From the NCBI RefSeq assembly GCF_900115815.1, contig NZ_FOXV01000002.1:248001-312000 (forward strand): a DNA stretch of 64,000 bases, in the 5' to 3' direction. The stretch's first letter is position 1. Every line of letters starts with the position of its first letter. Positions 46,492-55,126 of this stretch are shown piece after piece. This DNA is from Roseivivax halotolerans (GTDB taxonomy: Bacteria > Pseudomonadota > Alphaproteobacteria > Rhodobacterales > Rhodobacteraceae). Both the position numbers and the translations under genes were made by a program. The notes beneath the pieces were generated by a model. That model was not told the DNA's origin. It saw only the letters and a program-made list of their open reading frames with translations, and made no database searches.

Positions 46492-47148
46492 TTATCCGTG
46501 ATCGTGGCCGGTATTGCGCGGATCCATCATGCCTTCCTTCACGCCGAAACGGATGAGCGCCACGTTCACGGGGTAGGCCGCCAAAAGACCGCAGGACAGG
46601 GACAGGATCAGGGCAGTCCAGAAGCGCACATCGCCCAGGCCCGCATCGCCCCCGGCCCAGATGCTGACGCCGATGGCAGTGACCTCCATCACGGTGATCG
46701 AAGGCGTCTCGGCCAGCGCGGCATCCTTGAACGCCTGGCTCGCGGCCATGCCGCCCTGCATCAATGGGCCGACGGTCAGCGCAAACCCCGCCACATAGGC
46801 GAGGCAGAAGGTGGTGACAGCCACCCAATGCGTCGCCAGGGACAACACGCCGGCGGCGAGGACGACGCCCGCGATCTCGCCCATCCCGCAGCCCGAATAA
46901 CAATGCGCCACCGAGCGCGCCGCGCGGCGCCAGAGACCGTCGGAGGCGATCTTCTTCCTGCCCGACCAGCGATAGATCATCAGGCCGAACGGCCCCGAAT
47001 AGAGGACGGTCAGTGCCCAGACCACCTTCATCAGCGGCATCAGATGCGCGTTTCGAACGCGCAGGTCCCATACCGTCCATGCGAGGCAAGGCACCATCAC
47101 CAGAAGCCAAAGGGTCAGAAGCCGTTGGGACTCAAGAAGCTCGGTCAT
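46492..47148 (-). CDS. DUF4396 integral membrane protein
   Basis: 218 aa with five or six hydrophobic segments. The family hallmark HCYSGCGMGEIAG, with a His and two Cys, lies near residues 82-94 and could bind metal. WALTVLYSGPFGLMIYRW and the late SCGLLAAYPVNVALIRFGVKEGM also match DUF4396. No function is known to me. It lies upstream of the DUF421 gene on the same strand and next to the atypical 47-48 kb patch. Confidence 0.82.
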   Translation of the reverse strand: MTELLESQRLLTLWLLVMVPCLAWTVWDLRVRNAHLMPLMKVVWALTVLYSGPFGLMIYRWSGRKKIASDGLWRRAARSVAHCYSGCGMGEIAGVVLAAGVLSLATHWVAVTTFCLAYVAGFALTVGPLMQGGMAASQAFKDAALAETPSITVMEVTAIGVSIWAGGDAGLGDVRFWTALILSLSCGLLAAYPVNVALIRFGVKEGMMDPRNTGHDHG

Positions 47149-47575
47149 GAACGCGAAACGAACGCCGCCTTTGCGTGTTCCTCATCGCTTGATGCGGTGA
47201 TCTCTTCCAACGGATAGCGTCCTGGCCGGACCCGCGCCCGGCCAGCGCAATACCCACAGCTCGTCACCCTGCAGCTCGCTCGAAAATGCCTGCATCGTCA
47301 TCGCAGTCATTCAATGACGGCGTTATCTTTTCGAGGACTGACTCCAAATACCGGGAATCCGGCGAGCCCTTTGCAAACAATGTTCACTTAACGGATGCAG
47401 CGGCTCAGACTTATAACGAGTGTGACATGTATTCAGATTGGTCAGCCTAGCACGGTCTATATCCGGGTTTCTCCAGACCCGATCCCCGTCTTTAAATGCA
47501 AAGCGTGATATTAGTTCCCACGACCTCCCCTGCTATCATCGCAGTTGACATCGCGAGAGAACGGCCATCTTTTGG
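47149..47575. other. Intergenic region of unusual composition
   Basis: 427 bases between the divergent DUF4396 and acetyltransferase genes. It is visibly richer in A and T than its surroundings, especially 47290-47540, and contains one lone TTTGCAAA (47370-47377) and a TTGACA at 47545. I find no ORF, tRNA or terminator. It probably carries the promoters of both flanking genes. Confidence 0.4.
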
Positions 47576-48124
47576 ATGCCGGTGCAGCGGAAACCTGCGC
47601 GCCTCAGGGGGCAGGATATCGTGAAGAAAGAAGACTTTACTGGCGCCGTATCAGCGACAGAACCCGACTGGAGCCGAGAGCGCGCCGAAAGGCTCTGGTC
47701 ACCGTCGCACCGTCTCTTGAAGTCCATCCGCCGTTACCAGGCAGCATCCGGCCCGTTCAAAAAGATCATCCAAGCCTATTGGGTGTTTCAGCATCGTTTC
47801 TGGTCCATCGTCACTGCAGCGGATATCCCGATCAACTCGCGCATTGGCGGAGGTCTTTTGCTGCCGCACCCTACAGGGGTCGTCGTGCATCCCGAGTCGA
47901 TCATTGGGCCGAATTGCCTGCTGTTTCAGCAAGTCACCGTTTCAGGCGGGGTCGAAATTGGCGGTCATGTCGATATCGGGGCTGGCGCCAAGCTGATTGG
48001 GCCTCTCAAGATCGGGGACCATGTTCGGATAGGAGCCAACGCGGTCGTCACCTCTGACGTGGCATCCGGCACCACCGTCGCTGGCGTTCCTGCACGCGTT
48101 CTCAACACAGGCGCAATCGACTGA
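47576..48124 (+). CDS. Hexapeptide-repeat acetyltransferase, serine O-acetyltransferase-like
   Basis: 182 aa from the ATG at 47576. A GTG at 47621 has a better-placed AGGA and would give 167 aa. After a basic helical N-terminus comes a left-handed beta-helix with hexapeptide repeats (IGGGLLLPHPTGVVVHPESI, then GGHVDIGAGAKLIGPLKIGD). HPTGVVVH and ending VAGVPARVL match CysE-type and exopolysaccharide serine acetyltransferases that lack the long helical CysE domain. Its codons and flanks are less GC-rich than neighbours, hinting at transfer. It may modify a surface sugar. Confidence 0.78.
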   Translation: MPVQRKPARLRGQDIVKKEDFTGAVSATEPDWSRERAERLWSPSHRLLKSIRRYQAASGPFKKIIQAYWVFQHRFWSIVTAADIPINSRIGGGLLLPHPTGVVVHPESIIGPNCLLFQQVTVSGGVEIGGHVDIGAGAKLIGPLKIGDHVRIGANAVVTSDVASGTTVAGVPARVLNTGAID

Positions 48125-48213
48125 CGATCGCGGCCGATTGGGCAATCATTCTCCGATCTGCACGAGGCACAGACGCAATTCACCCGCGCGCATCGCCCGT
48201 CCCCGGCCTCGCC

Positions 48214-48714
48214 TCAGGCGCTGCCTTCGGAGCGATAGACCGTCACCTCCGGCAGATCGGTGAGCGGGATGTTCAGAAGCCGCATCGCCGGCAAGGACAG
48301 CCGGCTGCCGCTGCCTGCGGGCGCGGGGCGCAGCTCGACCTGCGCCGATTCGCCGTTCGCCAGTTCAACCCGTCCCGGCGTCACCGCATCGACGAGCGGA
48401 GTCTCGAGCCAGAAACCGGGCTCCGCCGCCGCGCCCAAGGACACGACCACCTGCCCGAGCTCGGCATCACCGCCCTGCGCGGGCGCTGCCGCGGCCTGCC
48501 GCTCGGCATCCGTCGAGGTATCGAAATCGTCCGCTGTCACCGCGTTTGCCGGAGGCCGCACCGGCCCGCCCGTCGCCGCCGGAGCGGCGCTCTCGGCAGG
48601 TGCAGCGGCGCTTGGCCCCGGATCCGACTGTCCGGCCCCGAAAAACCCTTCGACCTGGCTGCATCCGGCCATCAGGGCCGGAACGGCGAGGAGTGCGATG
48701 CGCGATAGCTGCAT
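48214..48714 (-). CDS. Putative lipoprotein
   Basis: 166 aa. The signal peptide ends in the lipobox LMAGC with Cys18, so the mature protein should be lipid-anchored. A Pro/Ala/Ser-rich linker of about 50 residues is followed by a small beta-rich domain (GFWLETPLVDAVTPGRVEL, then RLSLPAMRLLNIPLTDLPEV). After Cys18 comes Ser, which usually favours the outer membrane. I do not recognise the domain. It is divergent from moaA. Confidence 0.75.
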   Translation of the reverse strand: MQLSRIALLAVPALMAGCSQVEGFFGAGQSDPGPSAAAPAESAAPAATGGPVRPPANAVTADDFDTSTDAERQAAAAPAQGGDAELGQVVVSLGAAAEPGFWLETPLVDAVTPGRVELANGESAQVELRPAPAGSGSRLSLPAMRLLNIPLTDLPEVTVYRSEGSA

Positions 48715-48791
48715 GTGTCGAGACCTTTGTCCTGTCTGTCTTTCGGCGCCGATACTTGCTGGCGACGCCGCGAATTACTAGACTCTGACAC

Positions 48792-49799
48792 ATGAATACG
48801 CCGCTTATCGACCCGTTCCAGCGCCCGATCTCGTATTTGCGCGTCTCCGTGACCGACCGATGCGATTTCCGCTGCGTTTATTGCATGTCCGAGAACATGC
48901 AGTTCCTTCCCAAGAAGGAGCTGCTGACACTCGAAGAGCTTGACCGCATGTGCTCCACCTTCGTGCGACTCGGTGTCGAGAAGCTCCGCATCACCGGTGG
49001 AGAGCCGCTGGTCCGGCGGGACATCATGACCTTTTTCCGGTCCATGACGCGCCATCTCGAGGCGGGCGATCTGAAAGAGCTCACGCTGACGACCAATGGC
49101 TCGCAGCTGGAGCGCTTCGCGGACGATCTCTACGCTGCGGGTGTGCGCCGCGTGAACATCTCGATGGACACGCTCGACGAGCAGAAATTCGCGGATGTCA
49201 CCCGCTGGGGCCGCCTGCCCCAAGTCATCCGCGGCATCGATGCGGCCCAGCGAGCGGGCTTGCGGGTGAAGATCAACGCGGTTGCGCTCAAGGGCTTCAA
49301 CGAGGACGAGCTTTTCACCATGACCGAATGGTGTGCGGCACGCGACATGGATCTGACCTGGATCGAAGTCATGCCGATGGGCGATATCGGCAACGAGGAC
49401 CGGATCGGCCAGTACTGGAAGCTCACCGATCTGCGCGCGCGTCTCGCCGAGGAATACACCCTGACGGACCTGCCCGAGCGGACTGGCGGCCCGGCCCGCT
49501 ACGTGCGGATCGAGGAAACCGGCCAGAAGATCGGCTTCATCACGCCGCTCACGCATAATTTCTGCGAAAGCTGCAACCGCGTGCGCCTGACCTGCACCGG
49601 CGAGCTGTTCATGTGCCTTGGGCAAGAGGACAACGCGGATCTGCGCTCTGCCTTGCGCAACCATCCCTCCACCGACGCGCCGCTCGAAGAGGCCATCCGC
49701 GCGGCCATCGCGCTCAAGCCCAAGGGCCACGATTTCGACTATTCCCGTCAAAGCGTGGATGGTCGGGTCTCGCGCCACATGAGCCATACCGGCGGGTAG
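48792..49799 (+). CDS. moaA: GTP 3',8-cyclase
   Basis: 335 aa. The radical SAM cluster is C24xxxC28xxC31 ([11 protein letters not shown]) and the second [4Fe-4S] cluster is C258xxC261x13C275 ([12 protein letters not shown], then MCLG). The protein ends in Gly-Gly, which is needed for catalysis in MoaA. It converts GTP to 3',8-cyclo-7,8-dihydro-GTP in the first step of molybdopterin synthesis. The bacterium therefore makes molybdenum cofactor, in line with the formate-dehydrogenase-type subunit at 30 kb. It stands alone with a terminator after it. Confidence 0.97.
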   Translation: MNTPLIDPFQRPISYLRVSVTDRCDFRCVYCMSENMQFLPKKELLTLEELDRMCSTFVRLGVEKLRITGGEPLVRRDIMTFFRSMTRHLEAGDLKELTLTTNGSQLERFADDLYAAGVRRVNISMDTLDEQKFADVTRWGRLPQVIRGIDAAQRAGLRVKINAVALKGFNEDELFTMTEWCAARDMDLTWIEVMPMGDIGNEDRIGQYWKLTDLRARLAEEYTLTDLPERTGGPARYVRIEETGQKIGFITPLTHNFCESCNRVRLTCTGELFMCLGQEDNADLRSALRNHPSTDAPLEEAIRAAIALKPKGHDFDYSRQSVDGRVSRHMSHTGG

Positions 49800-49864
49800 A
49801 GCGCGATCGGCGCCTTGGTCCAAAGTCATCCTCAGGCATGTCCCGAGGGTCGACCACCCCACGC

Positions 49865-49895
49865 AAAAGGCCGGCCCCTCGGGACCGGCCTTTTT
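49865..49895. terminator. Bidirectional terminator between moaA and the carboxynorspermidine dehydrogenase gene
   Basis: AAAAGGCCGG, a ten-base interior and CCGGCCTTTTT form a strong GC stem with an A-run before and a T-run after. It sits 66 bases after the moaA stop and 20 bases after the stop of the convergent gene, so it can end transcripts from both sides. Confidence 0.85.
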
Positions 49896-49914
49896 ACGTC
49901 GCGCGCCGAAAAGC

Positions 49915-51162
49915 TCAGCCGTTCCAGGCCTTGTCGGTTCCTCCAAGCCCACCTTCCAGGACCCGCGTCGGCAGTCCGATCCGGTCGAGCACGGTAAAGA
50001 AGGGTTTGGGGTCCATCTCCTCGACGTTCTTCATCGTCTTGGCATCCCAATCGCCTTGCGAGATCAGGATCGCCGCGGCGACCGGCGGCACGCCCGCGGT
50101 ATAAGAGATCCCCTGGCTGCCGACCTCCTCGTAGGCCTCCTTGTGATCGGCCACGTTGTAGACGAACACCTCGGCGGGCTTGCCGTCCTTGGTCCCCTTC
50201 ACCAGATCGCCAATGCAGGTCTTGCCGGTATAGTTCGGCGCAAGGCTCGACGGGTCCGGGAGGCAGGCCTTCACGACCTTGAGCGGAACGACCTCCTGCC
50301 CTTCGGCCGTGGTGACCGGATGCTCCGACAAAAGCCCGAGGTTCTTCAGCACCGTGAATACCGTGATGTAGCGCTCGCCGAAGCCCATCCAGAAGCGCAC
50401 ATCGGCCTCGGGGTAGTTCACCGCCAGCGAATGCACCTCGTCATGGCCCGACTGGTAGGCGCGCTGCGTGCCCACGATCGGAAGATCCCAGTCACGGCCC
50501 GAGGCGAACATCTCGGTCTCCTTCCACTGGCCGTCTTCCCAGTAATAGACCACCCCGGTGAATTCCCGGAAGTTGATCTCGGGGTCAAAATTCGTGGCGA
50601 AATACTTGCCGTGCGAGCCTGCGTTGATGTCCACGATGTCGATGGATGCGACCTCATCCATGTATTCGTCGATCGCGTGACGCGCGAAGGCGTTCACCAC
50701 GCCCGGATCGAAGCCCGCGCCAAGGATCGCGGTCACGCCTTTCTCGGCGCAGAGATCGCGCTTCTTCCACTCGTAATTGGCGTACCAGGGCGGCGTTTCG
50801 CAGATCTTGTCCGGCTCTTCGTGGATCGCCGTGTCGATATAGGCGGCACCCGTCTCGATGCAGGCGTCAAGCACGTACATGTTGACGAAGGCGGAGCCCA
50901 CATTGATGACGATGTCCGCCTTCGTCGCGCGGATGAGGTCCGCGACCGCCGCGCTGTCGCGCGCATCGACCTGGTGCGGCTGGATCCGGCGATCCTCTTT
51001 CATCGCGCCCTTCTCGCGGACGTTTTCGATGATCGCCTCGCATTTGGAGATCGTCCGCGAGGCGATATGAATATCCCCCAGGATGTCGTTGTTCTGCGCG
51101 CATTTATGCGCCACGACCTGCGCGACACCGCCTGCGCCGATAATCAATGTGGATTGGGTCAT
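49915..51162 (-). CDS. Carboxynorspermidine dehydrogenase (saccharopine dehydrogenase family)
   Basis: 415 aa. The N-terminal Rossmann motif GAGGVAQVVAHKCAQN, then HQVDARDSAAVADLI, and the active-site region GAGFDPGVVNAFARHAIDEY and DINAGSHGKYFATNFDPEINF fit the Lys9-type enzyme that condenses aspartate semialdehyde with putrescine or diaminopropane. The next gene downstream in the pathway, nspC, lies just upstream here, which decides between this and lysine catabolism. It is transcribed with nspC (38-base gap) and ends at a terminator. Confidence 0.9.
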   Translation of the reverse strand: MTQSTLIIGAGGVAQVVAHKCAQNNDILGDIHIASRTISKCEAIIENVREKGAMKEDRRIQPHQVDARDSAAVADLIRATKADIVINVGSAFVNMYVLDACIETGAAYIDTAIHEEPDKICETPPWYANYEWKKRDLCAEKGVTAILGAGFDPGVVNAFARHAIDEYMDEVASIDIVDINAGSHGKYFATNFDPEINFREFTGVVYYWEDGQWKETEMFASGRDWDLPIVGTQRAYQSGHDEVHSLAVNYPEADVRFWMGFGERYITVFTVLKNLGLLSEHPVTTAEGQEVVPLKVVKACLPDPSSLAPNYTGKTCIGDLVKGTKDGKPAEVFVYNVADHKEAYEEVGSQGISYTAGVPPVAAAILISQGDWDAKTMKNVEEMDPKPFFTVLDRIGLPTRVLEGGLGGTDKAWNG

Positions 51163-51200
51163 CTCGAAACCCCCTTGGTCTTCCGGGTGGGTTTGGCCGC

Positions 51201-52295
51201 TCAGGAGAGCGCGGCGCGAAAATCGTCGTAGGTGAAATCACGGACCAGCCGCTCCGTGCCGTCCAGCTCACGGATCGCGATGGCGGGCATCTTCACCCCG
51301 TTGAACCAGTTCTTCTTGACCATCGTGTAACCGGCCGCGTCCTCCACGGACAGCCGGTCCCCCGCCTTCAGCGGTTTCGGAAACCGGAATTCGCCGAAGA
51401 TATCGCCCGCGAGGCAGGACTTGCCGCAAATCATCCATTCCTCGGGGCCCTCGTCGGGGCTCATCTTCGCGCTCTCGCGATAGATCAGCAGATCGAGCAT
51501 ATGCGCCTCGATGGAGCTGTCGACGATGGCGAGGTTCTTGCCGTTATGGAGGGTGTCAAGCACCGTCACCTCGAGCGTCGTCGATTCGGTGATCGCCGCC
51601 TCTCCCGGCTCGAGATAGACCTGCACCTCGTTTTGCCCGGCGAAGCGCTTCAGCCGCTCTGCGAACTTCTCGAGCGGGTAACCCTCGCCGGTAAAATGGA
51701 TGCCGCCGCCGAGGCTGATCCAGTCCATCCGGCGAATGAGATGGCCGAAGCGTTGCTCGATCATGCCGAGCATGGCGTCGAAGCGCTCGAAATCGGCATT
51801 CTCGCAATTGTTGTGGAACATGAAGCCCGACACCATGTCCGCCACGGGCTCGATATCCTCGGGCGCGTGTTCTCCGAGCCGCGAGAAAGGCCGCGCGGGA
51901 TCGGCGAGATCGAAATCGGAGGTAGACACGCCTGGATTGACGCGAAGGCCCCGCACATGGCCCGCGCTCTGGCTCTCGAAGCGCTTCAGCTGCGCGGCGG
52001 TGTTGAAGATCACCTTGTCGGAGACCTGCATCACCTCGTCGATCTCGTGATCGGCCCAGGCCACGGAATAGGCATGCGTTTCCTTGCCGAAGGTCTCGGC
52101 GCCGAGCTTGACCTCGAAGAGCGATGACGAGGTCGTTCCGTCCATGTACTCGCGCATGAAGTCGAAGACGCCCCAACTTGCGAAACATTTCAGGGCCAGA
52201 AGCGATTTCGCGCCCGAAGTCTCGCGCAGCCAGGCGATTTTCTCCATGTTCGGCAAAAGCCGGGACTTGTCGATCAGATAATAGGGCGTCTGCAT
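51201..52295 (-). CDS. nspC: Carboxynorspermidine decarboxylase
   Basis: 364 aa from the ATG at 52295; the upstream in-frame ATG lies next to a repeat and was not used. It is a fold III PLP enzyme: TPYYLIDKSRLLPN at the start, the PLP Lys in SLLALKCFASW, and SLGGGIHFTGEGYP for phosphate binding. It decarboxylates carboxynorspermidine or carboxyspermidine to make (nor)spermidine without S-adenosylmethionine. It is first in the two-gene unit. Confidence 0.93.
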   Translation of the reverse strand: MQTPYYLIDKSRLLPNMEKIAWLRETSGAKSLLALKCFASWGVFDFMREYMDGTTSSSLFEVKLGAETFGKETHAYSVAWADHEIDEVMQVSDKVIFNTAAQLKRFESQSAGHVRGLRVNPGVSTSDFDLADPARPFSRLGEHAPEDIEPVADMVSGFMFHNNCENADFERFDAMLGMIEQRFGHLIRRMDWISLGGGIHFTGEGYPLEKFAERLKRFAGQNEVQVYLEPGEAAITESTTLEVTVLDTLHNGKNLAIVDSSIEAHMLDLLIYRESAKMSPDEGPEEWMICGKSCLAGDIFGEFRFPKPLKAGDRLSVEDAAGYTMVKKNWFNGVKMPAIAIRELDGTERLVRDFTYDDFRAALS

Positions 52296-52390
52296 GGCGG
52301 GCGCTCCTCGAGGCCGGTCGGTCGCGTTCGGGGGCGATATAAAACCGCGCCCCCCCCGGGGCAAGCCGACGGACCAAGGCCCGCCCCATC

Positions 52391-52468
52391 TCCTTGGGTT
52401 GGCGAAAATACCGCGAGGGGTGAATTCGCGCCTCCCCGAGGCGCGAAGAGGGGGCTCGCAGCCCCCTC
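52391..52468 (+). repeat. Dispersed intergenic repeat, copy 5
   Basis: The core TCCTTGGGTTGGCGAAAATA begins at 52391, followed by CCGCGAGGGGTGAATT. A hairpin with arms CGCGCCTC/GAGGCGCG and a second with arms GGGGGC/GCCCCC close it near 52468. It lies between the M20 gene and nspC, both on the minus strand. Confidence 0.85.
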
Positions 52469-52534
52469 ACCGCCCGATGATCGGCACGATCAGCGGGCCA
52501 GAGACGCGCGCGGCCCCGCCGCGCACCGAGGGGA

Positions 52535-53698
52535 TCACGCCGCCGGCAGACGCCGTTCCACGATCTCGGCCCAGAACGAACAGCCCGCCGGGATCGCATC
52601 ATCGTTGAAATTGTATTCGGGGTGATGCACCGCCGCGCTGTCGCCGTTGCCCACAAGGATATAGGCGCCCGGCCGCTCCTCCAGCATGAAGGCGAAATCC
52701 TCGCCGCCCATGACCAGCTCCGCATCCGCGCACTCGCCGGACACGGCCCGGCCCGCCTCGGCGGCATACCCCGTCTCACGCTCGGAATTGACCATCACGG
52801 GGTAATTGCGGTGATACTCCACCGCCGCCGTCGCGCCGAATGCCCGCGCGGTATGGTCAGCGATCTCCGTCAGGCGCGTCTCGGCCAGATCGCGCATCTC
52901 GGGGGCGAGCGTGCGAACGGTGCCTTTCATCGTCACCCGCTGCGGGATCACGTTGAACGCTTTCGACGAGGTCTCGAAGGAGGTGATGGATACGACGATC
53001 TGGCCCACCGGATCGGCGTTCCGCGCGGCGATGCTTTGCGTTGCCGTCACGATCTGCGCCGCCGTCACCGTGGGATCGATCGTCTCGTGCGGTTTGGCGG
53101 CATGACCGCCCCGCCCTTCGACAACGATCTCGAACACATCCGTTGCCGCGAAGAAGGCCCCGGGCCGGATCGCGAAGCTGCCGACGGGCATCCCCGGCCA
53201 ATTGTGCATGCCGTAGACCTCCTCGATCCCCCAGCGCGCCATCAGCCCGTCCTCGCACATCTCACGGCCGCCGCCGCCACCTTCTTCGGCCGGCTGGAAG
53301 ATCACCACGCAGGTGCCGTCGAAATTCCGCGTCTCTGCCAGATACTGTGCGGCCCCGAGCAGCATCGCCGTATGTCCGTCATGCCCGCAGGCATGCATCG
53401 CACCATCGGTTTTCGAGGCATAATCGAGCCCCGTCGCCTCGTGGATGGGCAGGGCGTCCATGTCCGCGCGCAAGCCCACCGTGCGGCCCGACGCGGTGCT
53501 CCGGCCCTGGATCACGCCGACGACGCCGGTGCGACCGATACCTTCGACCACCTCGTCGCAGCCGAACTCGCGCAGCTTTTCGGCGACGAAGGCCGAGGTG
53601 CGATGCGTGTCGAACAGGATCTCTGGGTGCTGATGCAGATCGCGCCGCCAGGCGGTGATCTCGTCATGCATCTCGGCAAAGCGGTTCTTGACCGGCAT
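52535..53698 (-). CDS. M20 family amidohydrolase (aminoacylase/hippurate hydrolase type)
   Basis: 387 aa from the ATG at 53698. The M20D signature is clear: WRRDLHQHPEILFDTHRTS at the start, the metal motif MHACGHDGHTAMLLGAA, the Glu pair in QPAEEGGGGGREM, and VMGGEDFAFMLE near the end. It removes acyl groups from N-acyl amino acids or related amides. It follows the DadA-like gene by 84 bases, with argE further upstream, and may belong to an amino-acid scavenging set. Confidence 0.92.
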   Translation of the reverse strand: MPVKNRFAEMHDEITAWRRDLHQHPEILFDTHRTSAFVAEKLREFGCDEVVEGIGRTGVVGVIQGRSTASGRTVGLRADMDALPIHEATGLDYASKTDGAMHACGHDGHTAMLLGAAQYLAETRNFDGTCVVIFQPAEEGGGGGREMCEDGLMARWGIEEVYGMHNWPGMPVGSFAIRPGAFFAATDVFEIVVEGRGGHAAKPHETIDPTVTAAQIVTATQSIAARNADPVGQIVVSITSFETSSKAFNVIPQRVTMKGTVRTLAPEMRDLAETRLTEIADHTARAFGATAAVEYHRNYPVMVNSERETGYAAEAGRAVSGECADAELVMGGEDFAFMLEERPGAYILVGNGDSAAVHHPEYNFNDDAIPAGCSFWAEIVERRLPAA

Positions 53699-53782
53699 GG
53701 GGGCTCTCCTTGGGGTGAGGAAGTCGCCCGGAGAGTGCCGCAGCCTCACGGAAGCTGCAAGCACCTGCCGCGTCGCACCCGG

Positions 53783-55126
53783 TCAGAGGTTCGGGCCAGG
53801 CACCATCTTTGATCCGTCCGAGAAACGCGCGAGCCGGAAGCGGGACATCTCGTGTCCGGTCTCGCCCCCCGTCGCCAACGCGCCGGCGATGCGCCCGAAG
53901 GCAGGGCCGATGCCGAATCCGTGCCCGCACATGCCCGTGGCGACGGTGAGACCCGGCAGAGCGGCGACATTGTCCACGACCGGAACGACATCCGGCAGAA
54001 CGTCGATCATGCCCGCCCAGGCGGTGCGAACGGTGACCTCGCCCGCCTCCGGAAAGGTCTTCGCAAAGGCGCGGGCGGCGTCTTCGGCCTTGGCGCGGTT
54101 CGGCTCGGGATTGAGGATCCGCATCGCCTCGAAAGGCGAGGCCGAATCTTCCGCCCAGTTTCGTGGCGTGAACCAGGCGTCGGGGAAGCCTTCGGGCGCG
54201 CGGACGCGCAGCTTCACCTCGAAGCCGCCCTGGCGCAGCACGGGAATATATTTCAGCGCTGCGCGGATCGCGTCCGGCCCGACATGAAGCTCCGACAGGG
54301 TGGAGGGCGCCAGCGTGTAGCCGCCATCCTCCCGCGGGCGAAAGGCAAGCCGGTCGTCGACCCCCGCGGTGCCCGTAACCTGAGGCAGCGGCCCGGTCTC
54401 GAGCGCGGTGGAACGCACGGAGAGTTGCGGAATCGAAATGCCGTGCCGCCGCAGCAAGAGCGAGGACCACGCACCTCCCGCGAGAATGACCGCATCCGCT
54501 TTCACGCGGCCACGTTCGGTCACGACGCCGGTGACGCGCCCGCCCTCGATCTCGAGCGCACGGGTCGCGCAACGCTCCACGATCCGTGCGCCGGCATCCC
54601 GCGCAAGCCGCGCCAATTCGGGCACCGCGACCCAAGGTTCGGCCTTCATGTCCGATGGCGTATAGAGCCCGCCGACCCAATCGCCTTGCGCGCCCGGCAC
54701 CGTCTCGGAGATCTCCGCCCGGCTCAGCATCCGCGTGGAGACGCCATGCGCCTGCGCCTCGGCGAGCCAGCCTTCGTAATTCTTCAGGCTCTTCTCGCTG
54801 CGGGTGAGGTAATGCACCCCGATCTCCGCAAGGCCGAGCCGACCCTTGCAATCTTGGTCAAGCTCCTGCCAGATCCGCTGGGCTTCCTGCGCGATGGGGA
54901 TCTCGGCCATGTCCCGGCCCTGCACGCGGATCCAGCCCCAATTGCGCGAGCTTTGCTCGGCCGCGATCCGCCCCTTTTCGAGAAGCGCCACGTCGTGACC
55001 CGCACGCGCCAGCGACAGCGCCGCCGAGACACCGATCACGCCGCCGCCGATCACCACGATCCCGACGCGGCCCGGCGGCACGCCGCCATGTTCGGCAGGG
55101 GTCTGAAGCGTGAAGGGAAAGCTCAT
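53783..55126 (-). CDS. FAD-dependent D-amino-acid-dehydrogenase-like oxidoreductase
   Basis: 447 aa. The FAD-binding GGGVIGVSAALSLARAGHDV comes after about 25 residues, and a C-terminal GMCGHGFGIGPAFGRI closes the DAO fold. SRNWGWIRVQGRD and the long substrate domain fit DadA-like or putrescine-oxidase-like proteins. It should oxidise an amine or amino acid and pass electrons on. The start overlaps the argE stop by four bases, so the two are coupled. The substrate is unknown. Confidence 0.85.
   Translation of the reverse strand: MSFPFTLQTPAEHGGVPPGRVGIVVIGGGVIGVSAALSLARAGHDVALLEKGRIAAEQSSRNWGWIRVQGRDMAEIPIAQEAQRIWQELDQDCKGRLGLAEIGVHYLTRSEKSLKNYEGWLAEAQAHGVSTRMLSRAEISETVPGAQGDWVGGLYTPSDMKAEPWVAVPELARLARDAGARIVERCATRALEIEGGRVTGVVTERGRVKADAVILAGGAWSSLLLRRHGISIPQLSVRSTALETGPLPQVTGTAGVDDRLAFRPREDGGYTLAPSTLSELHVGPDAIRAALKYIPVLRQGGFEVKLRVRAPEGFPDAWFTPRNWAEDSASPFEAMRILNPEPNRAKAEDAARAFAKTFPEAGEVTVRTAWAGMIDVLPDVVPVVDNVAALPGLTVATGMCGHGFGIGPAFGRIAGALATGGETGHEMSRFRLARFSDGSKMVPGPNL

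Noticed and set aside
47370-47377. A single TTTGCAAA upstream of the acetyltransferase
   Set aside because: One isolated eight-base word can occur by chance; no second copy is near, unlike the prpE leader.
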